Part shown: one piece after another, positions 17,354-28,921 of the stretch
How the letters are laid out: each line of letters begins with the position of its first letter
Numbering within the stretch: position 1 is the first letter of the stretch
NCBI RefSeq assembly: GCF_029392095.1
Contig: NZ_CP113930.1
Location: forward strand, 1,871,001 to 1,935,000
Origin: Lactobacillus sp. ESL0700
Lineage (GTDB): Bacteria; Bacillota; Bacilli; Lactobacillales; Lactobacillaceae
Reading direction: 5' to 3'
DNA: 64,000 nt
Translations under genes and position numbers: made by a program
The notes under the pieces: model-generated
The model's input: only the letters and a program-made list of their open reading frames with translations
Told to the model about the DNA's origin: nothing
Databases searched by the model: none

Positions 17354-17365
17354 CTACTCTATAAT
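17302..17365 (-). ncRNA. Predicted antisense antitoxin RNA
   Basis: On the minus strand AAAGGC (17351-17346) and GCCTTT (17310-17305) close a hairpin with inner pairing TCCC/GGGA and ATAAC/GTTAT, and six T's follow at 17307-17302. In the plus direction the same hairpin lacks a T run. This is the terminator of a short RNA complementary to the 3' part of the toxin mRNA. The 5' end is not defined by the sequence; I placed it by analogy. Confidence 0.5.
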
Positions 17366-17399
17366 TAAGCCACCGTTCTTTATACGGAAACTTGTGTTT

Positions 17400-17431
17400 A
17401 AGAAGTCCTATTAGCAGTAGGACTTCTTTTT
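17400..17431 (+). terminator. Terminator of the toxin mRNA
   Basis: AAGAAGTCCTA / TAGGACTTCTT with a seven-base loop and a T run. The preceding ACCGT...ACGG stem-loop region (17372-17388) is also part of the 3' untranslated region. Confidence 0.85.
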
Positions 17432-17523
17432 ATTCACAGCTATATTTTAGCATGTTCACTATTGATATTCAATTTATTACATAAATATAGCAACTTATTA
17501 TCAATATTATATTTTCAAAAATT

Positions 17524-17649
17524 TTAACAACCCCTAAACCAAAACATCGCAAATGGCAGTACAAGCAAGATACCGACCACTATCAAAAATACTGCACCAT
17601 ATTTATTTTTTCTAGGACCAACAAGCATGATACCTGCGATTAAAAACAT
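17524..17649 (-). CDS. Possible small membrane peptide or remnant
   Basis: A 41-codon frame from an ATG at 17649 reads MFLIAGIMLVGPRKNKYG and then a second hydrophobic stretch VFLIVVGILLVLPFAMFWF. No ribosome site precedes the ATG, and the in-frame sequence just upstream (KLIILIFACI) is hydrophobic up to a stop, so it could be the tail of a decayed membrane protein. It lies downstream of the immunity gene on the same strand. Confidence 0.3.
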   Translation of the reverse strand: MFLIAGIMLVGPRKNKYGAVFLIVVGILLVLPFAMFWFRGC

Positions 17650-17689
17650 GATACATGCAAAAATTAAAATTATAAGTTTTTACCAACTT

Positions 17690-17971
17690 CTAATGAAAAA
17701 TCTGGGTAATGCCATAACCCAATTGGTGATCACTAAACTCCGGTGATAACAGTTCGCGATACAATTTGCGCCCAGCTGGCGATAATTGTTGTTTGATAGC
17801 CAGTGGCGTTAAACTGCTCTTCATACTATTAGCAATACTTGGTAAATATTCTTGCTTTTCTAGTCGCTTTTTAGCAAGTAGAATTATATTATATTCATCA
17901 ATGCTTAAATTACTATCCAAACTAGTATTAACTATATTTAGCAAATTAGCTGCTGCTTTTTTAGTGCTCAT
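17690..17971 (-). CDS. Enterocin A-type bacteriocin immunity protein
   Basis: A 93-residue cytoplasmic helical protein. The pattern SIDEYNIILLAKKRLEKQEYLPSIANSM, then SSLTPLAIKQQLSPAGRKLYREL matches the EntA_Immun family (four-helix bundle guarding against class IIa bacteriocins by blocking the mannose-PTS receptor complex). I start at MSTKKAAANLL, which has AGTGGTG nine bases upstream; the longer frame begins too near its only purine tract. No bacteriocin precursor or exporter is next to it, so this is an orphan immunity gene, common in lactobacilli. Confidence 0.75.
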   Translation of the reverse strand: MSTKKAAANLLNIVNTSLDSNLSIDEYNIILLAKKRLEKQEYLPSIANSMKSSLTPLAIKQQLSPAGRKLYRELLSPEFSDHQLGYGITQIFH

Positions 17972-18125
17972 GTTTAAATCACCACTTTCATTCACCTAAA
18001 TAAATTATTATCACTATTCTAAATAAGTTAGGCTGTTTTTCAAGTAACTTTCTTCAAACCTGATTCATGATTTTATACTCATAGCGTTATACAATGACAA
18101 TAATCAAATGAAGGGAATCCTAATC

Positions 18126-19652
18126 ATGAATATCAAGTTCAATCACAACAAGTCATTAGTAGCCATTGCTACATTTACCACTCTGCTTTGCTTAAATAGC
18201 TTGCAGCATTATCCAGTGCAAGCTAGCACTGCACCTAGCGTTAACAATATTACAGTGAACGATAATTTATTCGGCACAGATGGAACTTGTAAATGGAACT
18301 ATGATTCTAGTTCGCAAACATTGATATATGCTCCCGAAACTTCTAACGCAACTTTGTCATCAACCGAAATTCTTAAACTCAATCCCCAGTTCAAAAATGT
18401 TGAACACATTATTTTCACTAAGCCAGTTAACTTGGCCTCGGATTCACATAATAAATTTAAAAATTTAACCAAACTCCAAAGTATTCAGGGGCTAAATAAA
18501 GTTGACACTAGTAACGTCACTAATATGCAGGGACTATTTGAATATGACCGCTCGCTGACTCAGCTTGATCTGAGTAATTTCAACACTGCTCGAGTAACAA
18601 ATATGAATGCAATGTTTGCTACCATGGACCAGCTAACTTCCTTAGATGTCAGTACTTTCGACACCAAAAATGTCACTAATATGGATTACTTATTCGAAGG
18701 CGAACCTCAGATTAAGCAGTTAGATTTGAGTAACTTTAATACAAGCAAGGTTAGTTCAATGAGCGGCATGTTTGCGCGTGACACTAACTTGCAAGACATT
18801 GATTTACGCAGTTTTAACACAATTAATGTTCATCATATGGATTACATGTTTAGTGATTTGTCCAAAATTGCTTCATTAAATTTGGCTAATTTTAATACCG
18901 CTAATGCCACTGACCTAAGTTACATGTTCCTTGACGACACTAATTTGGCTAGTTTAGATTTAAGTAATTTCACTACTAAGCGCGCAAACAAGCACGAAGA
19001 CGGAACCCTCGGCATGCTTGCAAATTGTGGCAATCCTGATGGCTTCATTTTGAAATTAGGCCGAGCAAAACTTAAACAAGTTACATTTATCGGTAATAAC
19101 ATGACTAAAGTTACGACAGTTGGCCACGGCACCATTCTTAATCCTCTGGGAAAAACTTACTCTCTGAAGCAATTCAAAAAATTAACTAGTCACAACAATA
19201 AAAAATCTGCAGTTTATCTAATGTTTCGTGGAGCTAGACCACACCTAACAAGCCTTTCGCCCGTAGCAATTGATCGCCAACTTAAGCATAATGCATATTT
19301 TTACAATAAGTCAGGCTCTGCTATCCCTAACATCAAACTTACAAGCGGTGCAACAATTGGAACTTATGAGCTAACGACAATTAATCACCGACAATTTTAT
19401 GATGTTGGCAATGGCCTTTACCTTGCCGCCAATAACTTTGGTAATCATTCAACAGGCAACGGTCACTTGCTGGTTAACGGTCACCAAGTTAATCTAGCAA
19501 CACTTCCAGCAGATACTAATTCACCAAGAATTGCCATCTTCAAAAATCATGGTTCATTTAAGACGGCAACGCTGGTTAACAAAAATAAGCACAGTTATTA
19601 TGAGATTGATAGCGCGCATATATTACCCGCTAAATATTTAACATCTAAATAG
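18126..19652 (+). CDS. BspA-type leucine-rich-repeat surface protein with SLAP domain
   Basis: 508 residues. Residues 1-34 form a signal peptide ending near HYPVQAS. Residues about 120-300 hold at least six DUF285/BspA repeats of about 24 residues with the core LDLSNFNTxxVTNMxxMF. The C-terminal 140 residues resemble an S-layer attachment (SLAP) module: LKHNAYFYNKSG, TYELTTINHRQFYDVGNGLYLAANNF. Such proteins are secreted and held non-covalently on the wall, and LRR versions take part in adhesion. I start at the ATG at 18126 behind AAGGGAATCC; an upstream in-frame ATG at 18108 would put the ribosome site inside the gene. Ligand unknown. Confidence 0.85.
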   Translation: MNIKFNHNKSLVAIATFTTLLCLNSLQHYPVQASTAPSVNNITVNDNLFGTDGTCKWNYDSSSQTLIYAPETSNATLSSTEILKLNPQFKNVEHIIFTKPVNLASDSHNKFKNLTKLQSIQGLNKVDTSNVTNMQGLFEYDRSLTQLDLSNFNTARVTNMNAMFATMDQLTSLDVSTFDTKNVTNMDYLFEGEPQIKQLDLSNFNTSKVSSMSGMFARDTNLQDIDLRSFNTINVHHMDYMFSDLSKIASLNLANFNTANATDLSYMFLDDTNLASLDLSNFTTKRANKHEDGTLGMLANCGNPDGFILKLGRAKLKQVTFIGNNMTKVTTVGHGTILNPLGKTYSLKQFKKLTSHNNKKSAVYLMFRGARPHLTSLSPVAIDRQLKHNAYFYNKSGSAIPNIKLTSGATIGTYELTTINHRQFYDVGNGLYLAANNFGNHSTGNGHLLVNGHQVNLATLPADTNSPRIAIFKNHGSFKTATLVNKNKHSYYEIDSAHILPAKYLTSK

Positions 19653-19718
19653 TATAAGTTAACATATAAATACTATGTTAAAAATAAAAACTGATCATAA
19701 AGCAGGCCGATTGCGCAT

Positions 19719-19753
19719 AAAAAATAAACCTAGTCACTATCGATTAGGTTTAT
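19719..19753 (-). terminator. Terminator of the APC permease at 19761
   Basis: ATAAACCTAGTC / GATTAGGTTTAT stem with a six-base loop; on the minus strand a T run follows. Confidence 0.75.
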
Positions 19754-19760
19754 CTTTTGC

Positions 19761-21155
19761 TTATTTATTCCCCGGTTCTTTTCTTGAAAGCCAAAACATG
19801 ATTAACGGTAAAACAATAAAACCAAAAATCATCATGCTAATTGCATACCAATTAATGCCAATGACTTTGCCGTTTTGGATAATGCCAAATTGTTCCCGCC
19901 AATTATATTCAACCAGTAGTAAAATCACGATAATGATTGCCAACAGTGGTATTACAATGTCCGTTGTGAAATTCTTCTTGCTGGGCAATATTTGCTGCTT
20001 ATTTTTCCCACGATAAAACTGAATTACAGCCAGTGGTACAACAATAAAGCCTAGGAACCTAACCATTGCACTTAAAGTAATCAAGTTTGTCATATTATAT
20101 TGAAAAGAAAGAGGAATCAAAACCGCTAATATTTCAGAAATTAAGAAAGCTCGTATTGGAAAGTTGTTCTTAGTTCTCTTAGTTAATGCGGCGGTCAACT
20201 GATGCTGGCGAGCCATTGCTTCTAAAATTCTAGGGGCATTAAAGCTAGCGGCAATATTAACGCCCAGCATCGAAATCAAAGCACCCACTAGGATTACCTC
20301 CCGCAAAATCTGATTATCAAAAATTGCACTGATTGCCACTACCTGCTTGGTCGTCACCAATGCCAACGGATTTAGCAACATCGCAACGGCAACAACACCA
20401 ATATAGATGACGGCAATTACCAAAATTGCCAGTGGGATTGCTCGCGGCAGATTTTTATCTGGATCCTGCATATCTTCGGAACCAGATGCGACTGTCTCAA
20501 AACCGGTAAAAGTATAGAAAGCAGAAACTAGCGCCATGACGAAACCAGTAGACGTCAATTGCGGCACGATTGGCCTATCATTTTGCTTAAGTTGATCAAT
20601 TGTTGCCAAGTTGGGAGTTTTGCCATTAAGCAATAACAAAATGACACCAGCCACAATAATTAAAACTAGCGCACTTAATTTTCCTATCGTCGCAATATTC
20701 ATCACGTACTTCAGTATTCTTTGACCAAACAAATTAATAATGGCAAGGAGCACCATCAAGATTACGAAGCCAGTTGTGACCATTACCAAATTATCAGGTT
20801 CGCCACCAAAAATCGAAATAGTAGTTTTAATCACGCCGACGGCCATTACGCCCCAAGCCACACTAGCAGAAAAATACCGCAAAATGCCGATATAAAAGCC
20901 AACTTTATTGCCAAATGCGGCTCTAGAATAAGCATACGAAGCTCCTGATTTAGCAACATATTTTGCAGCTGCAGCAAAGGAAATGGCCAAAATGGCGGCA
21001 AGAATGGCAGCGATAAAATACACCAATAATGCTTTACTACCAACCTGACTGACCACACTGCCGGGAGTTAGAAAAATTCCCGATCCAATAATTGAGTCTA
21101 TCGCCAAAAGAACAATCGACCAAAAGCCAAACTTATCATTCTTGCTTTTCTTCAT
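19761..21155 (-). CDS. APC superfamily amino acid permease (copy 1)
   Basis: 464 residues with about 12 membrane helices. The first helix motif IGSGIFLTPGSVV is the classical unwound substrate-binding segment of APC amino acid transporters; GSEDMQDPDKNLPRAIP is the conserved loop after helix 6. TAAGGGAG precedes the start. Its neighbour at 21270-22664 is a close paralog with the same length and the same C-terminal VEYNWREQFGI segment, so this is a tandem duplication. Each copy has its own terminator and spacer, so they are separate units. The amino acid carried is not evident. Confidence 0.88.
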   Translation of the reverse strand: MKKSKNDKFGFWSIVLLAIDSIIGSGIFLTPGSVVSQVGSKALLVYFIAAILAAILAISFAAAAKYVAKSGASYAYSRAAFGNKVGFYIGILRYFSASVAWGVMAVGVIKTTISIFGGEPDNLVMVTTGFVILMVLLAIINLFGQRILKYVMNIATIGKLSALVLIIVAGVILLLLNGKTPNLATIDQLKQNDRPIVPQLTSTGFVMALVSAFYTFTGFETVASGSEDMQDPDKNLPRAIPLAILVIAVIYIGVVAVAMLLNPLALVTTKQVVAISAIFDNQILREVILVGALISMLGVNIAASFNAPRILEAMARQHQLTAALTKRTKNNFPIRAFLISEILAVLIPLSFQYNMTNLITLSAMVRFLGFIVVPLAVIQFYRGKNKQQILPSKKNFTTDIVIPLLAIIIVILLLVEYNWREQFGIIQNGKVIGINWYAISMMIFGFIVLPLIMFWLSRKEPGNK

Positions 21156-21231
21156 TAGTACGCTCCCTTATGGCTAGTTTTTAGTCATATTATAATCGGA
21201 AGTTCCACTATGGGTACGTTATTTGTTTATT

Positions 21232-21260
21232 AAAAAAGGACTGGGCAATTACCCAATCCT
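21232..21260 (-). terminator. Terminator of the APC permease at 21270
   Basis: On the minus strand AGGATTGGG / CCCAGTCCT pair (one U-G) and six T's follow. Confidence 0.75.
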
Positions 21261-21269
21261 CAATAATAT

Positions 21270-22664
21270 TTAGTCTTGTTGGCGCGGCCGCGAAATCAAA
21301 TACATAATTAGCGGTAAAATACAAAAGCCAAAAATCATGGCAATAATTGCCAGCCAATTAATGCCGATAACACGGCTATTTACGACAATGCCAAATTGCT
21401 CCCGCCAGTTGTATTCAACTAGCAAAAAGATAACTAGTAGAACCCCAATCACCGGTATGATTAGGTCAGTCCACACATTTTTATTAGGCGTCAAAATCTG
21501 CTCCTTGCTTTTACCAAAATAAAAACGAATGACAGATAGCGGTACAACTGTAAATTCCAAAAACCGGACAATCGCACTCAGCGTGATTAAGTTCGTCATG
21601 TTGTACTGAAAAGCAAAAGGAATCAAAATTGCCAAAACAACAGAAATAGAATACGTTCTAATTGGAAAATTCCTTTTAGTCCGCTGTGTTAACTTTTCTG
21701 ACACCTGATGCTCGCGGGCCATTGCTTCCAGAATCCGTGGCGTACTGAAGCTGTAGGCAAAATTAAGTCCTAGCATTGAAACTAACGCACCTACTAAAAT
21801 TATATCGCGCAAAATTTCATTATTAAAAATCGCGGCTAGGGCAATCACTTGGTTGGTCTTAATCAAGGCTGTAGGATTTAGCTTCAAAGCAACCGTCAAG
21901 ACACCAATATACACAATGGCAACTGCTAAGATTGCTAGTGGAATTGCCCGCGGGAGATTTTTTTCAGGATTCTCCATATCTTCTGCACCGGAAGCAACAG
22001 ACTCAAAACCAGTGAAGGCATAAAACGCGGAAACTACCGCCATGACCATGCCACTTGTTGTCAAAGTCGGAATAACAACTTGCCCATGAACGGTCACTTG
22101 GTCAACTTCATTCAACCGGTGCGATACACCCGTTGTCAGCAACACAACAACGCCAGCAGCAATTATCAAGACCAGCGTCATTAACTTACCAATTGTTGCT
22201 AAATTCATCACGCGCTTAATAATTTTTTGGCCAAATAAGTTAACAATTGTAACTAGCAGCAATAAAGCAAGTAGTCCAGCTGTCACGTTACTTACTTTGT
22301 TGGGATCACCACCACAGATTGAAATCGTTGACTTAGTAATTCCAACAGAAGCAACGCCCCACACAGCACTGGTTGCAAAATAGCATGTCGTTCCAATATA
22401 AAAGCCAAACTTGGAACCAAACGCGGCTTTGCTATAAGCATAAGAAGCTCCAGCCTTATTAACATATTTAGCTGCTGCAGCAAACGACATCGCTAGGATT
22501 GTAGCAACTACAGCTGCCGCCAAGTATACCAGTAGTGTTTTGCTTCCAGCCTGCTTAACCACACTTCCTGGTGTTAAAAAAATGCCGGAACCAATCATCA
22601 TATTAATTGCAAGGAAAACCATGGCGCTAAAGCCTAACTTATCGCCTGCTTTTTTATTTTTCAT
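21270..22664 (-). CDS. APC superfamily amino acid permease (copy 2)
   Basis: 464 residues, about 12 helices, with IGSGIFLTPGSVVKQAG in helix 1 and SGAEDMENPEKNLPRAIP after helix 6. It aligns without gaps over long stretches with the downstream copy. I start at the ATG at 22664 (MKNKKAGDKLGF), which aligns with the other copy's MKKSKNDKFGF and gives exactly the same length; a start at 22682 would add six residues. Differences are spread evenly, suggesting an old duplication and possibly different amino acid preference. Cytoplasmic membrane, probably proton-coupled. Confidence 0.88.
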   Translation of the reverse strand: MKNKKAGDKLGFSAMVFLAINMMIGSGIFLTPGSVVKQAGSKTLLVYLAAAVVATILAMSFAAAAKYVNKAGASYAYSKAAFGSKFGFYIGTTCYFATSAVWGVASVGITKSTISICGGDPNKVSNVTAGLLALLLLVTIVNLFGQKIIKRVMNLATIGKLMTLVLIIAAGVVVLLTTGVSHRLNEVDQVTVHGQVVIPTLTTSGMVMAVVSAFYAFTGFESVASGAEDMENPEKNLPRAIPLAILAVAIVYIGVLTVALKLNPTALIKTNQVIALAAIFNNEILRDIILVGALVSMLGLNFAYSFSTPRILEAMAREHQVSEKLTQRTKRNFPIRTYSISVVLAILIPFAFQYNMTNLITLSAIVRFLEFTVVPLSVIRFYFGKSKEQILTPNKNVWTDLIIPVIGVLLVIFLLVEYNWREQFGIVVNSRVIGINWLAIIAMIFGFCILPLIMYLISRPRQQD

Positions 22665-22786
22665 TTCTAACCTATCTTCCATACGTGGTTTGTAAAATTA
22701 AACAACTCTACTATTATATGAAAGAAACGTACCAAACTCCATATTGTATATTGCTAGATAAGCAAATTACGCCAAAACTTACTCAC

Positions 22787-22823
22787 TAAAAAAGCACCTC
22801 AAGCTTTAAAACTTGAGGTGCTT
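22787..22823 (-). terminator. Terminator of lacL-lacM
   Basis: AAGCACCTCAAG / CTTGAGGTGCTT perfect 12-bp stem with an eight-base loop; six T's follow on the minus strand. Confidence 0.9.
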
Positions 22824-22867
22824 CAAACTAAATTATTCAATTATTCCCAGTTATATTTTCTAAAAAG

Positions 22868-25691
<2,824 letters not shown>

Positions 25692-25725
25692 TTATGCCAA
25701 AAATGATTTTTCTACATAACTAAAA

Positions 25726-25758
25726 CCCTTACCTAATAATAATTAAAATAGGTAAGGG
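25726..25758 (-). terminator. Hairpin between the GH38 gene and lacL
   Basis: CCCTTACCTA / TAGGTAAGGG, perfect 10-bp stem with a 13-base loop; a four-T run follows on the minus strand. It may end the upstream transcript or act as a partial terminator, since no clear promoter is seen before lacL. Confidence 0.65.
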
Positions 25759-25768
25759 CTTTAAAAGA

Positions 25769-28700
25769 CTATAACTTAATTTTCACTGTTTTTATTTCAT
25801 ATGGAGAAAAATCAAGTTTAATTGTTTCACCATCTAAATTAATATTATTACTATCACATTCTCTTTCTCTTAAATCAACTTCTTTTATTTCTTTAAATTT
25901 AAAGTTTAATTTCAGCGATACTCTATTAGTTTCCCCAGAATAGTCATGTAATCTTACAATAACAGCATTACTATCTTCGGCTTTCTTAACAGTATCAACA
26001 AAAATTTTATCCGGCTTAGATACCTCCAATAATGAATTATTAATTGCCAACTTACCTGTATTAATACTCAATGGAGAATTTAATTCCCATGCTGCTTGCT
26101 CAACGTGTCCACTGACAAAATCTCCTTGATGTGGCAACAAACTATACGTAAATTCATGATGGCCAATATCTGCCGTCTTATCAGGACTGATGCTTCCAGT
26201 AAGTAGCGACAGGCTTAATTTATTATCAAAGATGTCATAGCCATACTTAGAATCATTAAGTAATGCAACACCATAATTATGTTCTGACAAATCAGCCCAT
26301 TGATGACCAACAGTTTCAAATTTCGCCATATTCCAACTGTTATTCCAATTAGTTGGCCGTTTAACATTACCATATTGAATCTGATAAGTAGCCTGCGTTG
26401 ATCTAATATTTGTATAGAATGATGCTTTAAGAATTTGCTGACGCTCGTGCCAATCAACCTTAGTTTTAAAGTCAATTCTACGTTTCTTATTATATAAAAT
26501 CATATCCTGTACAAGTTTTGATTGGTTAAATTCATAAGTAAACCGCACAATCGTACAAATTTTTCCACTTGCTACAATTTCAATCTTGTTTGCAGATAGT
26601 TCCTTTTTCTTTTGCTTATAGGAAATATCAAGATTCCATGCATCATATTCTCTAGGCTTGTCTTCAAAGATTTCTAAAACATTGCCAAAACTATTTTCAC
26701 CTAAAACATTTCTTTGATTTTGAATATCAAAGATTTCTGTTAATTGCCCTTTATTATTCCATGTTATACGATAAAAATCATTTTGGATAGAATTTTTAAG
26801 TTCAGCATTATTGGCTTTTGGCCCTTGTTTAGTATCATCAAATTTAATTCCAAGAGTACCAAATGAAGGTACATTATCGACATATACTAATGTTCCATCT
26901 TTAACAACCTGACTATCAAGCTTATTACCAAATTCATCATAATATTGACCATTATCAGTCTGATCTAATTTAATAACATCATTTCTCTTCCAACTCAAGT
27001 CATTTGTTATAGTATATTCTTTTTCATTTTTAGCAAATTTATTATTTATTTCTTGTAAACATTGATTCAAGTTTTTATAAATCTGGTTAAAATCAGTTTG
27101 ACTATCTTCATAAACCTGATGAATGGCAGAACCTGGAAGAATATCATGAAATTGATTCTTCAATAATAGTTTCCACGATTTTTCAATTATATTAGTTGGA
27201 TATTTCCAGTTAGCATCTTGTAACATAGCTTGAACTTCTAGAAATTCAACTTTACGCAATAAAATCTCTATCTTTCTATTGTTCCGCTTATTTGCTGCAT
27301 GGCCAGTATAAGTAGCACGGTGATATTCAAAGTATAATTCTCCATCCCAAGTGTGAACATACTTACCAGTTGCCTGTGCTTCATCAATATTTTTATGTAA
27401 CTTTTCAAAATATTTAGCTGTTTTGGTAGTGGTTATTTTCGGTAAAGCAGATATTTGATTAATAGCTCTTATATTTTCAAGCATATCTCTATTGGCACCG
27501 CCACCGCCATCACCATAACCATACGCTAGCAATAAATCTGAGTTAATATTTTTATCTTGATAGCTCTTATAAATACCCGTAACTGTTTCTGGAGTTATTA
27601 CTCCATTGTAAGTATAGTAAAATGGACCTTTGCTATCATTAGGATCAGGAGTTGTAATAAAATGAGTTAATATTTTAGAGCCATCCATCCCCTTCCAATA
27701 AAAGGTATCATGTGGCATTCTATTAAATTCATTCCAACTAAGTTTAGTGGTCATAAACGTAGTTATACCTGATTTTTTCAAAATTTGTGGTAATGCCCAT
27801 GAATATCCAAATACATCTGGTAACCACAAAGTGTGAGTTTTTTGACCAAATTCTTTTTCAAAAAATCTTGTACCGTATAAAATCTGTCTGACAATTGATT
27901 CACCAGAAGGTATATTACAATCAGCTTCAACCCACATAGCGCCATCAGTTTCCCAACGACCTTCAGCTACTCTTTTCTTTATTTGCTCAAATATATCAGG
28001 ATAGTTTTCTTTTACATATTCATACAGTTGCGGAGTAGAATGCAAAAACGTATATTCAGGATATTTATCCATTAATCGTAATACAGTACTAAATGATCTT
28101 GCAGCTTTTTCCTTGGTATTCTTAACCCGCCAAAGCCAAGCTAAATCAATATGAGTATGTCCTATTCCGTTAATAGTTACTTCAGGTTTCTTATCCTTAT
28201 GTGATTGCAAACTATCAGTTAAAAACACATTTGCTGCGTGGCAAGATTCATAAAATGTCTTTGATCCAGGTAATGACCAATCTATTTTATTAAATGTTGC
28301 GTCCAATTCATTAACTAATTCAACTCTTCTAGGGTCATTATTATCCAGCAAGCCGACAGTTTCAATTGCGTTTTTACTTAGATAATATAAATTATCTACC
28401 TGATTTTCAATTTCTGCTAAGTCAGCCATCTTAAACATATGCATCATTGGATCTGAACTATCACCTTTTCTACCAGGTCTACCTGTCCAAATTCTCAATG
28501 CAAGTCTAATCGTGGTCCCTTGATATTTTTTATCTAGAAAAACTTCTTTATGGTTGCAGTCCACACCCTGATACGGTTTTTCATTAATGTAAAGCAAGGC
28601 TTCAATCCCAGTATGCTTTAAATTTCCAATTAGTCCTAGGTCAAACAACATTACTTGAGCATTTTCACTTACAGGGACATCTAAAGTTGTTTTAAGCCAA

Positions 28701-28894
28701 AAGAATTTATTTATTCCTTTCCAAATATGACCTACTTCAATTTTTTCCCAACCTTCATTATCTTCTGGAACAGTTCTACATTCTTTAGTTGTATCTTCTT
28801 GATTAATCCAGCCAGTTATGTTTGTTCTATTAATATAGCGATATTGCTCTAATTCATTAACTCGCTTACTTATTTTTTCTTCAGTAAAAAACAC
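25769..28894 (-). CDS. Alpha-mannosidase (GH38)
   Basis: 1041 residues, the full bacterial GH38 length. Residues 240-360 hold the catalytic zinc site: GHTHIDLAWLWR with ligands His246 and Asp250, and the nucleophile Asp360 in WLPDVFGYSWALPQ. YGYGDGGGG and the C-terminal beta-sandwich domains (to HDYSGETNRV) are complete. There is no signal peptide, so it acts inside the cell on alpha-mannosides brought in by a transporter, such as trimmed N-glycans or plant oligosaccharides. The gene lies between a GPH transporter and lacL. It is AT-rich like its neighbours, a sign of shared foreign origin. Confidence 0.92.
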   Translation of the reverse strand: MFFTEEKISKRVNELEQYRYINRTNITGWINQEDTTKECRTVPEDNEGWEKIEVGHIWKGINKFFWLKTTLDVPVSENAQVMLFDLGLIGNLKHTGIEALLYINEKPYQGVDCNHKEVFLDKKYQGTTIRLALRIWTGRPGRKGDSSDPMMHMFKMADLAEIENQVDNLYYLSKNAIETVGLLDNNDPRRVELVNELDATFNKIDWSLPGSKTFYESCHAANVFLTDSLQSHKDKKPEVTINGIGHTHIDLAWLWRVKNTKEKAARSFSTVLRLMDKYPEYTFLHSTPQLYEYVKENYPDIFEQIKKRVAEGRWETDGAMWVEADCNIPSGESIVRQILYGTRFFEKEFGQKTHTLWLPDVFGYSWALPQILKKSGITTFMTTKLSWNEFNRMPHDTFYWKGMDGSKILTHFITTPDPNDSKGPFYYTYNGVITPETVTGIYKSYQDKNINSDLLLAYGYGDGGGGANRDMLENIRAINQISALPKITTTKTAKYFEKLHKNIDEAQATGKYVHTWDGELYFEYHRATYTGHAANKRNNRKIEILLRKVEFLEVQAMLQDANWKYPTNIIEKSWKLLLKNQFHDILPGSAIHQVYEDSQTDFNQIYKNLNQCLQEINNKFAKNEKEYTITNDLSWKRNDVIKLDQTDNGQYYDEFGNKLDSQVVKDGTLVYVDNVPSFGTLGIKFDDTKQGPKANNAELKNSIQNDFYRITWNNKGQLTEIFDIQNQRNVLGENSFGNVLEIFEDKPREYDAWNLDISYKQKKKELSANKIEIVASGKICTIVRFTYEFNQSKLVQDMILYNKKRRIDFKTKVDWHERQQILKASFYTNIRSTQATYQIQYGNVKRPTNWNNSWNMAKFETVGHQWADLSEHNYGVALLNDSKYGYDIFDNKLSLSLLTGSISPDKTADIGHHEFTYSLLPHQGDFVSGHVEQAAWELNSPLSINTGKLAINNSLLEVSKPDKIFVDTVKKAEDSNAVIVRLHDYSGETNRVSLKLNFKFKEIKEVDLRERECDSNNINLDGETIKLDFSPYEIKTVKIKL

Positions 28895-28921
28895 TTATCA
28901 GTTCTCCTAATTCTTAATATT

